Positions 23,301 through 38,300 of a DNA stretch of 64,000 nt are shown here, piece after piece. The stretch is from NCBI GenBank assembly GCA_964059195.1, contig CAXKWD010000001.1, forward strand, positions 119,717,751-119,781,750, read 5' to 3'. The DNA is from Ectobius pallidus. Its lineage: Eukaryota; Arthropoda; Insecta; Blattodea; Ectobiidae. The notes beneath the pieces are model-generated. The model worked only from the letters and a program-made list of their open reading frames with translations, had not been told where the DNA came from and made no database searches. Numbering within the stretch: position 1 is the first letter of the stretch; every line of letters begins with the position of its first letter. The position numbers and the translations under genes were made by a program.

Positions 23301-26300
23301 TTCCATTCGTATGTAGGATTGATTGTACTCTATCTTTACATAAAACATGCATTACTGTTTTTATGAAGATGATGTTTTTGTGTTATTTGTTCCCATCACT
23401 ACCATTATATTTAATCCTAACGCCGGTCTACCAGTGATGTCACCCGGCAGTGTAGGGCTGTTCCAACAGTTCTTATGGGAATGTGGCAACCTTATATATA
23501 TATTCTAGCCTTGTTTTTTACGTGCATTAGAAGCATCAGTGAGTATATTGAATTCCCCCCCCCCCCCCAAGTTAAGAGTGATAAAAATCCTGTTTGTTTT
23601 CAGAGCTATGTCCAGATTCTCCGGCCTACTATGGAAACAGAGCTGCATGTTATATGATGCTTCATCAATATAATGACGCTCTGGAAGATGCTAGAAAATC
23701 TGTTGCTCTTGATAATAAGTTTGTAAAGGTATGTATAGAGATACAAAATTCCTGTGTTATACTTAAAATGTTACTATCATGTTTGGTTATAATACCGGTA
23801 ATTACAGAGAAACCACTTTGTGCAAGAATCATGTCTGATTTTCTTTTGGTAGATTGACAAAATAGCTGTTGGATATTAAACATAAAATGGCGATGTGACA
23901 GGGGCATGGCGTTAATGTTGCCTCTGTTGCTGCCATCAACAGGTAATAAAAACGAATAAAGTGTATCCAAATTTTACATGATTATTTTTTCAAAGAATAA
24001 TGGAAAGTCTAAGTAATTTCACTTTCAGATTTCATTTGCGTTAATTTGTGACTGATCCGCTGAGACCAGTCGATAACAGCATCCTCCAGTTCTAAATAGC
24101 TCATTACTTTGCCAATGGCGCTCACCGGCAAACTCTGAGCTTATAGATTTGTGTGGGATGTCAGTGACCCTGTGAGGCTTCAGTTTGTTGTTTATAGCAC
24201 GATTGTCGCCAGTGCAGTGAAAAGGCAAACCTTTTGAGTTTTAGTGTTAGTTCTTCACGTATAACAATGATATGGTGAATGATTTAATGTTAAAAGCACA
24301 ATAAGAAGAATGGCATCACAATTTGTGAGTAAAAATGACTGTGATTGTGTGATCGAAAACCTTTTAAAACGGTCCTTGAGTTTGCATTCTTTTGGTGAAA
24401 AATGTCTCATAATTTCAACAGGAAGGCCAACTCTGGATCTTAAACCTTTAAAAACTAAATCACAGGGGGTTTTGAAAGGCATTTTAGTAGCTCTTGGTAA
24501 AAGGAGTTCCCTTGGCTGTGTGGTTGTGACAAATTATTGAAATATTTTGTTGACCATGCCTGCTTTTTTCTAATGAAAAGAATGCATGGACAAAACAGAT
24601 GGCATCAGTAACGTGGATAGTTTTCGCACTTGAGGGTTCATCATGAAAATTCCAAAACTCATATTTCATCCGTTGTTAGTAAAGTTTGCAAAAACAAGAA
24701 TTGACACTTCTTTGAGTGAGGCGTTTAAGAATTCAGTTGAAAAGTATAATGAAGGTGTGAAAAGAAATAGGTATATAATGGGTCGATTGATAAATGCTGT
24801 TTGCTATTTAGCTCAGCGAGAACTCCCATTTAGCGGTAGTGACAAGTCCAAAAATTTGGTTAACAGAGGTAACTACGTAGAGCACTTTCACCTAATTGCT
24901 CAAACAGATGATAAGTTGGAGGAACATCTTCGTACTGCGACTGTGTTTTCAGGAACGGCAAATGACATTCAGAATGACATTATTGAGAGTATTTCTCGTG
25001 TTTTAAGTAATGAAATTAAGAACGAAGTGAGATAAGTTTTATATCAGTAATCATGGACGAAACCACTGATGTATCAAATAATCTCAATTGTCAATGGTTC
25101 TTTGTTACGTCACACCAGAGGGACAGGTTGAAGAAAGATCTGTAGGGTTTTGTGACGTCGGTAGTGACTGCACAGCAGTTAGTTTGTCCAAGCATTTGTT
25201 CGAACTCATGGAGGAATTCAAATATTGCGCAAACATATGATGGTGCGGCCATGATGGCTGGAGAGCATAACGGTTTACATTCAATTGTTAGAGGGAAATA
25301 TGAACAAGCTTTATTTGTGCATTGCTATGCCCACAAGCTTAATTCAGTTTTGCAGCAATCAACCAGTAAGATAAAGAAGTGTAGAGTATTTTTTTCAAAC
25401 AGTGTCAGGACTGTCTACATTTTTTTCAGAATCACCCAAAAGAACAGAAGCTTTAGACAGTGAAGTGAAAAACACATTCCATGAGTGTCTGCTATGAGAT
25501 GGATTACAAAAGCAGAATGATTGATGCCATTTTCAGCTTGAAGACTGAACTTGCCACCCTATTTAAATTAATGACAGAAGATGAGGATGAATGGGATGCT
25601 GAAACAAGAGCTTGTGCATCGGGCTACTACCAGAACCTCCTAAGCTTTGATTCCAGATTCTTACTTTTGGTGTTTCGCTTGTTTCCTAAGTCTGATTCTT
25701 TGTTTAATATCCTTCAGAAAAAGATTTTTGATATTGCTTTCCACAGACAAAAAATCAATGACTTCAAAAACAGTATGAATGACTTTATGAAAATTTTGAC
25801 AAATTAATTTGGACAAGGATAGAATCTGTTCAAGATTGCCACGAAACACCAATACTTCCAAAGAGGTTGAGACTGGATAAAGGAGAAAGTGACACAAAAT
25901 CATTGTATGGACGAATATTTTATGAGATGATAGATATGATGCTTGGCCAAATAATAACCAACAAATTCTCGGATATAGACCAACTACAGTTCCTATCATT
26001 GTTGGACAGTCCATTAGAAATGAACCAGGAAAGTTGCTCAACATTCTTGATTTTCCTAATTTTTTTAGCAGTTATTTCCCAAAACTATGGTAAAAAAATT
26101 GTTTAGGCTCATACTTTTTTTTGCCGGCCATTTTGAGTTTACTTTGTAACTGTATTTCAGTCAAAAACATGTTTTGCACAAATGTATGTAACTCTGTTAA
26201 TTTTATAGATAACAAGACAAAATAAAGACCAACATTATCAGAATGATATGCTCTACATTTTTGTTTCAACACAATATTACTTACGGTACGTAGTGAGGAA

Positions 26301-29300
26301 AGTGAAGCAAAAAATTCACAACTACAAATTGAAAATTGACTTAAAACGGGAGTTTTAGTGCTGCAAAATTATTAGAAGGAAGAAAGACTCGCCCTTAATT
26401 TTTTCTTCTTGTATAGATCTACTATAGGACTATTTGCTGTAGAAATTTCAAGCTTGAGAACTTTGCTGTTTTTTTTATACAATTATTCAAAAGTGCCCTA
26501 AAGCGTATTTTGGCATTATTTGAAGTAGAATATCTCAAAAGGACCTGAGTGAAAAATTATGAAATTTATACAGATAATACCTCTTTATGATATACCGATG
26601 TGATAAAAATTTGGTGACTGAGACTCAACTGGTTCCAGAGTTATAGTGCATCGAAGTTGACCATAACTGCAAACTATGCACCGAAATTTCAACACTCTTC
26701 AAAGCTTTGAGGAAATTATAAATTTGTCATGCTAACTGATGAAACGTAGCCTACATATACAACTCTTTTGTGTAACAAACTTAGGCTCATAGAAATTTTA
26801 TATTTAAAATTACTAAGTGAATTTTTACTATCAAATTACCGTTTAATTTCGTGTGCCTATGACGCAATTTTTGGCCAAATTCAAAGCACTGTTACTCTGG
26901 AACCAGTTTAATCTCAGTTGCCAAATTTTTATCCCATCTTTATGTTATAAAGAGGTGTTGTCTGTATAAATTTCATAATTTTTCACTCAATTTTTTGTTT
27001 CGGGTGTACAGCTGGCAATATATTGGACCAAAACGGACTCTTGTGGATACAGCTAGAAATAATTGTAAAGAAATGCTACTTGATACACATGTTTGAACCA
27101 AAAAATTAGATCATGAGACATTGACTTAAGTTCCATTATTTTGCAACAGTAGGTTCCTCCTCTTCTGCCTTCTCCTCCTCCACCCTCTCCAGCTGCTCAT
27201 CCGTGCCCCCATTGCTGAATAGAACTAAACTCTTATCAGTATAAATTAAATAAGGATTCGTTATGTGATACCAATTGTTGAATGTGTTTTAGGGCTATAT
27301 TCGAATAGCGAAATGTAGTCTGGCGTTGGGAGATCTGTCTGCTGCAGATAATGCAATCTCTATTGTAAAACAACTAAACCCTGGTAATGCAGCTATCCTT
27401 CCAGAGGTCCACAAGCTGGAAGTTGTTCGAAGATATGAAGAGGATGGTAATAAGGCCTATCAGAAACAGGATTACAGAAAGGTTTGTTGGAATTTGTTTG
27501 TTGTTATTTAGTTTATGAAGAAATAAAACAATTTACTAAACAGTTTTTGAAATATTGTTTATTGGAATTAATATTTAACAGCTCTTATAGATTTACATTT
27601 ATGTAAATGTGAAATATGTAATTGCATGAACTTTTATATTAATAACTGGTGGTATGTATTTGTTTGAAGACTGTTATTCATACTATCCACAATGGAAATA
27701 AAAATCGTGGACTTGAACTTGAAGTGACGTGTTACTAATGCAGAAAACTGCTATGGGCTGATGGCCTGAATGATTCTGTTACATTTTTGTAAGAAGTGTG
27801 TAATTGACTAGTGAGGAGGTAGGGAAACAGATTATGATAACTTTAAAAACATTATTGCATAACACACAACATTGTGATTACAGATGATACCGATTTTTGA
27901 AGTACATAATTTTTAATGAAGTAATTTGATACTTCAAATTGATTTGTTTTGTATACTCTTTGGTCCTCCCAAATTCTTCAGTTTGGTTCTGCATGTTCTT
28001 TTCCTACTCTTGATTTGATGTACCAAGTTTATTTGTTCCAAACATCCTTCTTGTGTTGTAGGTTGTGTACTGCATGGATCGTATCCTTGAGCAAGTTCCG
28101 TGTGTAAGATTTAAATTGAAAAAAGCAGAATGCCTAGCATTCCTTGGTAGATATCAAGAGGCTCAAGAAATAGCAAAGTAAGTTATATTTCTTGCATTCT
28201 TTATGTCATAGAATCTAGAAAACTGACTTCTGCAATTGAATATGTACAGAAAAGACCCATTTTAAAGGAATACCTGTTTTTAAGGAGTACAATTTTAAGT
28301 GCACCTGTCATCCGCTCCTTTTAACTTGCATAATTGCTCATACTGTTTACTTCACGTAATTTTAGACCTGGGGACGGCATTGAGCTGAATATTTCCTTTC
28401 ACCAATGATTTGAGTTCTTTTCGTAATTCAAAATACTGTACTTATATACACCATCCAACTAAAGAATAAAGTAAGTAGATGTAAACAAAGCAAAATATAC
28501 CACTACTCCGACTACATGAAATTTAAAGCGGAAATTGCAGACAAAATAACGAACAGTTGAAAATAATGTATATTGATATCAGGTTACAAGATGTTATATA
28601 ATTATGTAATAACATGAAAGAAATAATTCACAATTGGCATAATTTTGCTTTGCTTATAGTATGAAAATAGAATTAAATTTAAATAAATAAGCCATCATCG
28701 GTTTCTGTTATGCATAATGTTCACTGTAGGGTTCTAAAAAGTGACAATACCATAAAACCAAAGAAGCAGACTTTTCTATCGGTGTTGTTTTTTTCTAATA
28801 CTAGACGTTTGACAACAAAGTCATTTGTCCTCTTACACCCCAATATTTTTTGTAGATATTCTCATAGTTAGCCACTGAAGTACATGTTTAGAAATGTTCC
28901 GAATCCATTTCTTGATTTAAATTGCACAATGGACAGTTTGGGGACTGAAATATTCCAATTCCAATTCGCTAAGCAGTTGTGGCCTTTCGCCAATCTAAAG
29001 GCAGCTACGATGATTTGCGTGGTAGGAATTATCTGTGGGTTTTGATACAGGGAGTTCCAATTTTTGCCTTCAGATTGCGTTGCTATGTTTTGTTTGTTGA
29101 TGTCCTTATATGTGGATTTGATACATCTTTTTACAGAGTAGAATGTGGATTTGATGACAGGTCTGTAAGCAACTGTGCTGCCTTTTTTTTTTGCTAAAAC
29201 ATCAGCATTCTCGTTTCCCAGAATTCCACAATGAGATGGTATCCATTGGAATGCAATTCTTTTGTTGAGCGTTTTTAGTTGGAGTATCATTTTGGTTATT

Positions 29301-32300
29301 TCAGCTGATTGAGTTGAAGATGTATAGTTGGAGGCAATCGATTGAATAGTTGCTTTAGAATCTGGTAATATGACTGTGTTCTTGAATTTGTTGATATGGT
29401 ATAAAAGATTCCTAAGACTTTCACTTATCGCTGTGATCTCTCCATAAAAATTTGTTGTCCTGTATCCAAGGGATCTATAAAGTGAGAAGAGGCTGCATGT
29501 GACACCTGCTCCTGCTACTTGTTCCCTAGAGATGAAAGATCATGTATATGTGGAGCCAGTCTTGTGGGGGTCTCTTAATATTAATTATCTCTAGAGACAG
29601 TGTTTTCATTGTTTCAATATTTGTTTCTGATTTTAGTATTTCTTCTGTTAAGTTTAGATTATTTTCTATGTTTACTAATGATAGGGGGTTTGGTTTGATT
29701 TGTAGGTTTTCTTTTAAATTTGGGACGTTGATTTTCTGTCTTATTTCGTGGACTGTGGATATAAAACTTTTTTGAGTCTTGAATTTACAGACAGGATTGT
29801 ACGAATGCCAGTTATTATCTGGTAATCTGATAAGTTTTTCATATTAAATCAGTGCTTTTTATGGTATTTTACTGTTGTGTGGGCCATGTTAACCTAAATT
29901 TCGTCTAGATAAGTGGTTCCCAAACTTTTTCAGTCCGCGGACCCCTTGAAAAAAATTAAAATTTCGCGGACCCCTTGAAAAATAAAATAAAATTTCGTGG
30001 ACCCCCTCTGGGTTTTGAAACAAAGAACTAAATAAATACTTTGATTCGAATGTATTAAATTCAATAGACAAAATAACAATATCAATGGTAACAAACAGAG
30101 TTTACTCCTTAATGTGAACAGTGAAGCTGCTTTTGATTAATTAGCTCTGCAATGTTAGGTTTAATGTCTGATAATTTCAATATTAAGTCACTTTCAACTT
30201 CAGGTTTGTTTCTCAACTTTGATTTCAAGTAGCCTACGTGAGGTGGGAGAATTCTGTTTCACAAACATAAGTAGTGGGGAACACAGTTAAGCACTTCAAA
30301 GTTACGTGATATCCTATTTCTTCTTAAACCGCCTGCGGACCCCCTGAAACACCATCGCGGACCCCTGGGGGTCCGCGGACCCCACTTTGAGAACCACTGG
30401 TGTAGATAGTATATTTTCCTACCCTCTCGTCTCAATTAATGCGTAAATAATATATGCGCCACAAAATGATATCACTCCACTTTAATGTTACTATTGCTTT
30501 TAGTTAAATTCAAAATCAGTTTGTCATTCGTTTATGGAGGGATGATCTGTTTTAATTCAAATGATCAGGATCACTATTTTCTGTTGACAAGACCTATCTT
30601 AATATTCAGAGTTCATTGTTATGGAACAAAAATACAATTTTGCAATCAATTTCACAAACTCATCACATTGTACATCCAACACTTCCCTGGTAGGGGAGTC
30701 ACAACTTTACTGAATACTGCAGATGCTAGTTTCTGACACTCCAGTGAACTCCTATGTCAATTTCAGGGATTGAAAGTTGAGCAAACTTTTCACAAAATGT
30801 AATTAATACATTTATGTTGGCCCTATAGTTTTTCTCCACTTTTAAATGGCTTACGCCTCTTTATGTTTTACAGCATGAAATGGTGAAGCATGTTCTGCTA
30901 TGACTCTTCTTTATGCTTAAAACATAGAAATATTAAGCCTATGCTGGTAAGGTACAGTCAGACTGAGGAATTCATTGCCATAGCCGGGGTTTGAACCACA
31001 GATCTTCGACTCTATGTTGCTGCTCTGCCATTTGACCTACCATGTCAACGTGCCAGTACAACATTAAATTCTCCAACCAACTCACATATCCCGGTAGCTC
31101 AAGTGGCAGAACAGCGGCATGGAGAGTCAAAGATCTGTGGTTCAAATCCCGGCTGTGACATTGAATTTTTCAGTCTGACACTACCTTATCAGCTTAGTCT
31201 ACACATGGACAGTGTTGAAAGAATTGTCATTCCAGATTAAGACTGTTATTTAATATTCTGCACCTGGAAAATGGCTAATTTGATAACCAAACATTATGGG
31301 GTGTAATTAATTGTTACACATTACAGTCATCACATTAATTTGTTACATTGATAAATCTTAATATTTGTAAATGTTAATTTGACTAAATCCTTAACAAAGA
31401 ACTAAAATACATTTTCTGCACTTAACAGATGCTTATTTTAGCATGCGGAGAATGCAACTCGAGGATGCGGAAGTTGCAAATCTTTAAAAGAAAATGATCC
31501 CGTAATCAAGTGGTTTTGTTTACATCTATTTCATTCTTTATTTGGATGTGTACAGTTGTTTCAATGTATTTTGATATATATGCCATGTAGAGTTTCTTTG
31601 GAGATGTATACATAACAAATTATCACTGTTTTTTGTCTCATTGTTGTTTCAGAGAAAGTACTAAGTTGTTAAAATCTTGTTGTTACTTAGAATAACTCCT
31701 GTTTCATAAATACCTCTGACCTGGTGGCATGCCCAGCAAGTTATTCATTAGTCTATATAGTAAATGCTAATATTTGATTCTGAGTTTTAAGGATTTTATC
31801 ATAGATTTAAGATGAATGTTGATTTACCACTCTTCATTAAGATTATGAAAACTCTCTAAATAAAGTTGTTTCCTCATTTTAACTGATGTTTTTAATAGTA
31901 ACTAATATTTGCCAGTAAGTTCCCTATCATTTTACTATTGTTTGTTGGTCTAATCATTAGGTGTTGTATTGCTGAATTGCAAAACAACAGGCCAGAATAG
32001 ATAGCACAAATAGAGGGGGAGAAGAAATTGATTCCACCTGCCCAAATAATATAAAAAGAAGAATCATTCATTATTTTATCCTTATTTAACTTCTGAATGT
32101 GTGCCATTCCCATTCTGGAGACAGACATCCAGAACATGCGTCATGTCAGAAGTTGGTCCTATAATTCTCCCCCCTTGGCTGCGCGTTGCACAGAGAGCAA
32201 TTTGTTTTGGAGCAGAAATTGCATTATGGAGAAATGTGCTATAGCACAAAGGCTGATGCCTTTATTTGTATAGAAAATCAGGAGAGAATGGAACTATTCC

Positions 32301-35300
32301 TTAAAAGTGAATTAGTGTTAAGGTTTCAACAGAAAAAAAAATTGCTGGGATTAGTTTAATACTGAGATTATGTTTACTTTTCATTAGGGATCAATACCTC
32401 AATACTCTCGATACGGAACTTCTTTCATTCTGTGTATATTAAAAAACATTTAAATAGAATAATTTGCAGTTTACCGGTAATCAAGCATACCCCAACCCTC
32501 AGGTTAGTAAAACTTGACTTTTTTGGAACCTGTCACCCTCAGTTCATAATAAGTTGAGTTTGCAAGATTAAGTAAATTGTGCTGCAAAGGGGCTTTTCTG
32601 ATCTATAAAAATACTTCTTGTGTTCTATTATAGCGACATACTGCATATTGACAAACAGAATGCAGATGCTATTTATGTACGAGGAATGTGCCTGTATTAC
32701 CAAGACAACGTTGAACGAGCATTCAGTCATTTTCAGCATGTTCTACGATTGGCTCCAGACCACCAGAAGGCTATGGATATTTATAAGGTAATTTAATTGA
32801 GGAAAAAAAGTATTTCATTAACAAAACTACCACATTAAACATCACTCGTGTCAGAATTTTATCAGAATGCTTGTTTATGCACATAGTTTTTCTTTTGCAT
32901 GTTTTACTGTATATAAATGTTATGTCTTTTTCTTTACTATAGGTAAATTTATGACACTAGCATTCGTTGCAGAAATTATGAAAGGATGATTTTGATTTTT
33001 TTTCAGAAAAGTTTATGTAAATAAAAAAAAATCACAAGAGCACACATGAATTATCTACCCTAAGCATGGTTCTCATCATAAATTGTTCCTTCATATTGCA
33101 ACAAAGCCACCTATCAGAAGTGTGAATTTTTCTGTCTCTTCTCCTTCGTGCAAGGCAAAGTTTGTTATGAATGTAGACTTAAGGCCTGTACTATCACTTC
33201 TTAATAAATTTCCTTCTATGTACCTTCTAAGTAGTCTGTCTAGAGGATTCTTCTACTATCATTGCAGAATATAAGAAAGAGTGCAGTAAAATTTCATAAC
33301 ATAAATAGTAGAACCATCGACCATCTATTTCTTCCTATTTCTTCTAGTTTGAGCTAGATGTTTCATCTCATTTTTTTTTCTTTCACGATTTGCATAGTGA
33401 AATTATATCAGAACAATATAATTTTTTATCTTGTCATTGGAGTGAGAGAAAGTCAATAATATATTGAATTTCACATCTTTGGAAGGTATCTAAAAATGAA
33501 TATGATTTCTTGTTTTGATAAAAATTTTGTTTTCCAGCTATGGTGTTCCCAGACACAGACGTTTTTGTTCAAGTCGTATTTTTGAACTTGGGGGCTGGGA
33601 GAACCTCAAAACATGTATGTCTGCTGAAAAAAGATTAATTTTGGGGTTGTATTCAGTACTTCTTTTATGAACAATACTTATGTCATGGGGCAAAGTAAAA
33701 TATTAAGATTATAGGTTTCTTCCATCATGTACCCTGTGACGGCCTGAACATATATAGTAGTGAAAATTCGTTCCAACACACAAAATACAGTTCCAAACCG
33801 AAAATACCAGTTGACTCTTGTTTGTGGGCTTAAGAATGTTATTGCAAAATTCGCAACTTGCGCAATGAACTTGTGAAACAGTTAGCTGCCAGCATTGTAT
33901 CTCTTGGAAGCAGATGATAATTTTCTTTATACCCAATCTTGTGGAGATGAAGCGGAATTTGGAAGAGTTTATACTGACCATAGGACGGTAAATTTTCAGG
34001 TACAGTGGAACCTCGTTAGCACGTTCCTCATTACCACGTTTTCCCGCATAGTACGTCGATTTTTGGAAGTCCCGGTCCCAATCTTAATAATTACATGTTT
34101 AAATGTTTCTTTAACACGTTTTGGTTTCACGCTTAGTACGTTCGTATTAGGCTTGCCAACCACACGTGTTCTCGATGCCAGAATTCTTGTACTCTCTGGT
34201 GTCCAAATCTCAAACTTTGCTCTATGGGACCAAACGTCAGCCATTTTGGTCCTTTGGAGTTGCTTCTCATTTGTGAGTTTAACTTCATGCTGATTTTCCG
34301 GCATCAGCTGTTAGCCGCCATTTTTATCATGATAATTTTATTGTTTTATAGGTAATGAATATGTTTTAAATTTCGTATGGTACGTGTGTAGAGAAATATT
34401 AGAATCTTGAAGAAATGTAGGCCAAAAAAGCAGATCGTGCTTCTCATGTGGATATTGGATCGCATTCCATTAGCAATTTGTGTCTGTGGCTGTGACTGTG
34501 ACTTTGTTTACCATGTTTGTCACGTGTGAAATTTTGCACATTAATTTACACTTCCACTTATTTTATGTTTGTTAATAGATTGTGGAATGCAACTTGTTTC
34601 ATGTGTGATCCTTCAGAATAAAGAGGATGCTTTTTGTTAATTTCGTCTGGTTTTTCATTAAATATGGCTCTCATACATTCCTTCAATTTCAGCAAGTTTT
34701 GTTTAATTTTTTAAAATCAAATTATTAGGCCTACGTATTCATTTATGTAATATAAATCTCTCGTAACCGGTGCTCGTAACTAATGGCTGGGCATGGTAGC
34801 TCCTGTGTGTCACTGTGGGTAATTGTGAGCCATTTGGATGCACTTTAGGCTGTATTGAGCAACTTAGAAAACATATCTAGATATTCCCACCGATTTTTTA
34901 AATTTTCAATAGTACGTTTTCCCGTTTAAGACGTCTATTTTTTTCGGTCCCATAAAAAACGTGTTATCGAGTTTCCACTGTATATATGATGCGGATAACT
35001 AAAAGGGACCATGTGTCGAGAAACAGAATTTTACAGAAAAGGCTAAAAATGTAAAGCTAGCATACCTAGGTAAAATAGGGCTCTTATTCTTGGAGATTTG
35101 GCCGTTTTTTTTTATTAAAAGACTTCTCTTTTCCGTGTTAAAAAGGCCCAAATCAGCCCTTAGAAAAGGTACCGAAAAAGTATAACCTTGTTTTTATCAA
35201 AATACCACTTTGCCTTCAGTTATATTTAAACAGTTCTGTCTTTGCTAAATTTTAAAATATAATATATTGGTTTTGGTATCAAATTGATAGGAATTTTATT

Positions 35301-38300
35301 GACAAGCATATCACAAAAAGTTAATTTAACAAAGGGTCCCTTTTAGTTTTGGCATCACATATATAAATTTCAATAAAAATGCAATTTTGCTGAAAACCCA
35401 GATAAGATTTAACAAGAGTATTGAGTAACTATTACGATATCTTTGTTAACCTCTTGAAAAATTACACAACATACACAGGAAAATTCAATGCCTTCTTGAA
35501 GTGTACTTCAGTTTGCCCAAAAGAAAGTACATTTGTGTACACTGCAGTGATAATGAAGATAATTGATGCTTAGTTGAATGTGTTCCCTTTGTTTCAGAGT
35601 AAGGTAAATGTGAGTTATGAAAGTGCATAAATAAATGTTTCAACAGTTATACTGGCATATTAAGTGCCAGTATGGTACTTTATGAGATTGTGTGGTGGAC
35701 GAAAAAATGTTTGTCTGTCCGTGTGTCTGTACGCAACATAACTCAAACACGCTTTTTCGGATTTTCATGAAACTTTGAAAACACATTTATAATGTCCATG
35801 GGAAGAACCCTATTGATATTGAACCAAATCGGTTCACCGGTACCGGAGTAATGCCCAATTTAGTGCCTATTTTAATAGATTATTGCTCAAATACGCTGTA
35901 TCGGATTTCCATGAAACTTGGTATACCCATTTATGACGTCCTTGAGAAGTGCCCTATTGAATTTGAACCTAATCTGTTGACCAGTACCGGAGTAAAACCC
36001 AATTTAGTGTCTACTTTAAAGGCGCAATAACTCAAATAGGCTTTATCGGATATTTATGAAACTTTGTATACGCATTTATAATGTCCATGGGAAGACGTTT
36101 ATTGATATTGGACCAAATCGGTTGGCCAGTACCGAAATAATGCCCAATTTAGTGTTTTTATGTTAATATATAAGAAGTCGCGATAACTCAAATATGCTTT
36201 ATTGGATTTTCCTGAAATTTTGTATACCCATTTATAATGTACGTGGAAAGATGTCTACTGATATTGGACCAAATCGGTAGACCGGTACCGGAGTAAAACC
36301 CAATTTAGTGTATATTTTAAAGACGCGGTAACTCAAATACGCTTTACCGGATTTTTATGAAACTTGGTATACACATTTATAATGTCCATGGGAAGACGTC
36401 TATTCATAATGGATAAGATCGGTTGACCTGTTTCGGAGTAATGCTCAATTTAGTGCCTATTTTATGGTAATATACGTATTCGAAAGAATTTATTTAAAGA
36501 AATGAAAATCAGTTATCTTGACAACATAGCCTATTGTTTTACTGTGATCTTATGAGGCCTTGGAAATTAAAATACAGGTAGCTATGACAAAAAACATATT
36601 GATTTACATGCGCTTATCCAACTAGACTGTTAAAATGACCCAGGTTTTCCGAGATGGTAGACCTTTCTTCTTCCGTAAGCCCTGCTTAATGAATAAATCT
36701 GGAGCTTAACTTGGAAATCAATTTAAAAAAAAAAAACATTCTGCATATCATAATTGCAGTCATAACTAATTAAACAAAAACATACTGGCACTTTGTTACA
36801 TCAGTTTACCTGATTTTTTTATTTAGTACAAAAATATTTTCTTATCTTGGATTCTCATCACTGTAGTTTAATCCTGTGTAATTTGTAGCATTTTTTTATC
36901 TCTTATAATATTTAAGATACTATCATCAGAGGCCCATGAAAGTGGTTTTATTTTTAGGAAAAATTTTAATATTTCGGTGTTATTATTAATTTGTCAGTTT
37001 CATTTTAAAATTTATATATAAAATGCAACTTTTATATGTTACATTATACCTTGTAATTATTATTGTTTTTGCAATATTTTATTATATTCTCTCAAAACGA
37101 ACCCAGTTTGAATTTTAATATCTGTTGACAAAGGGGATTGGTTTGTTAATATAATTTTATTGTTGATATTTTTTTTGAAACATTAAATGGAGGAATAAGA
37201 AACATAGATTGAGAATGCATCCAAAAAATATTTTATTATTTTCATCTCATAAATGTGCATCAACGCAAGACTAGCTATGGGAAGGACAATATAAATTTGC
37301 AGTATTCTGGTTACTGCCTACCATATCAGATCTATTGGTCGCCTCTCATTGACCAACTGAAACTTGTGAGGGAATTGAACATGAGATTTCTTAGAACTAG
37401 AATTAGCATACTATGATATTGCCAGAGTGCACTTGGTATGTTGATCCTAAGTTTCTTCCTCTTTGGCTCTCAGTGAGCTGTTTGTTTTGAAGTGAAAAAT
37501 TGTTGATTTACCTGTCCATAAGAAAGTATTCTTCTATAACATCATGACCATTGTATTTATTTCACATCATGAGGAAGTGGTGGAATGTATGAAAATATTG
37601 TTTAAAATGGATTAATTTGTCCAAATCAAACAATATTCTGGCCTTTATTTATCTAAAAACAAATTATGTTTACTTTTTGAGTTATTATGTGAAATTCGTA
37701 TTATTTTGTGAAATTTGCATTATTTTGTGATTCAAAAGTGCTGTTTTTGAGGGTAGACCGCAGTAAAATGAAATTCTGCAAATATTTGTCAAATCTAGAA
37801 CAATTTGCATTATTATATATTGCGAATTTCACACATCTTTAACTATCATAAAAAGATAAAATTATTTAAGGAACAAGTACAGTGCATAGCATTTATCTGA
37901 TCCATGTAATATGGAGGAATGTTCAAAAACATAGGAAGAAACAAGTAAATTGTAGTGTGAGCAAATTGCTTGTTTGCCTTCCATGCAAAGGCTGGTATTT
38001 CTCCCTACCTTCATTTCAGACTCGTAGCAGGTATACCAGAGTAGGCCATGTTAACTACTGATGTGCATCTGTTTGCTATTGTTGATGAGTAAAAAATTGG
38101 AATAAGTAATAACATGGTAATTACATTAATTTTTTTTTACATTAATTAAATAAGTTATAAACACTTTCAGTATCTTCTGTAAAAATATTAGTTTTATGTT
38201 CATTTATTTCATACTTCATAAATGATTGAACATTATAACCATACGGTAGCACTGCAGCCATTCCCCAGAAAGTGAGCCTGAAGTGTCTAGACTTAATTTA

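Noticed and set aside
33996..34304. 102-codon - strand frame
   Set aside because: Runs through the left TIR of the pogo-type element; no transposase motifs.
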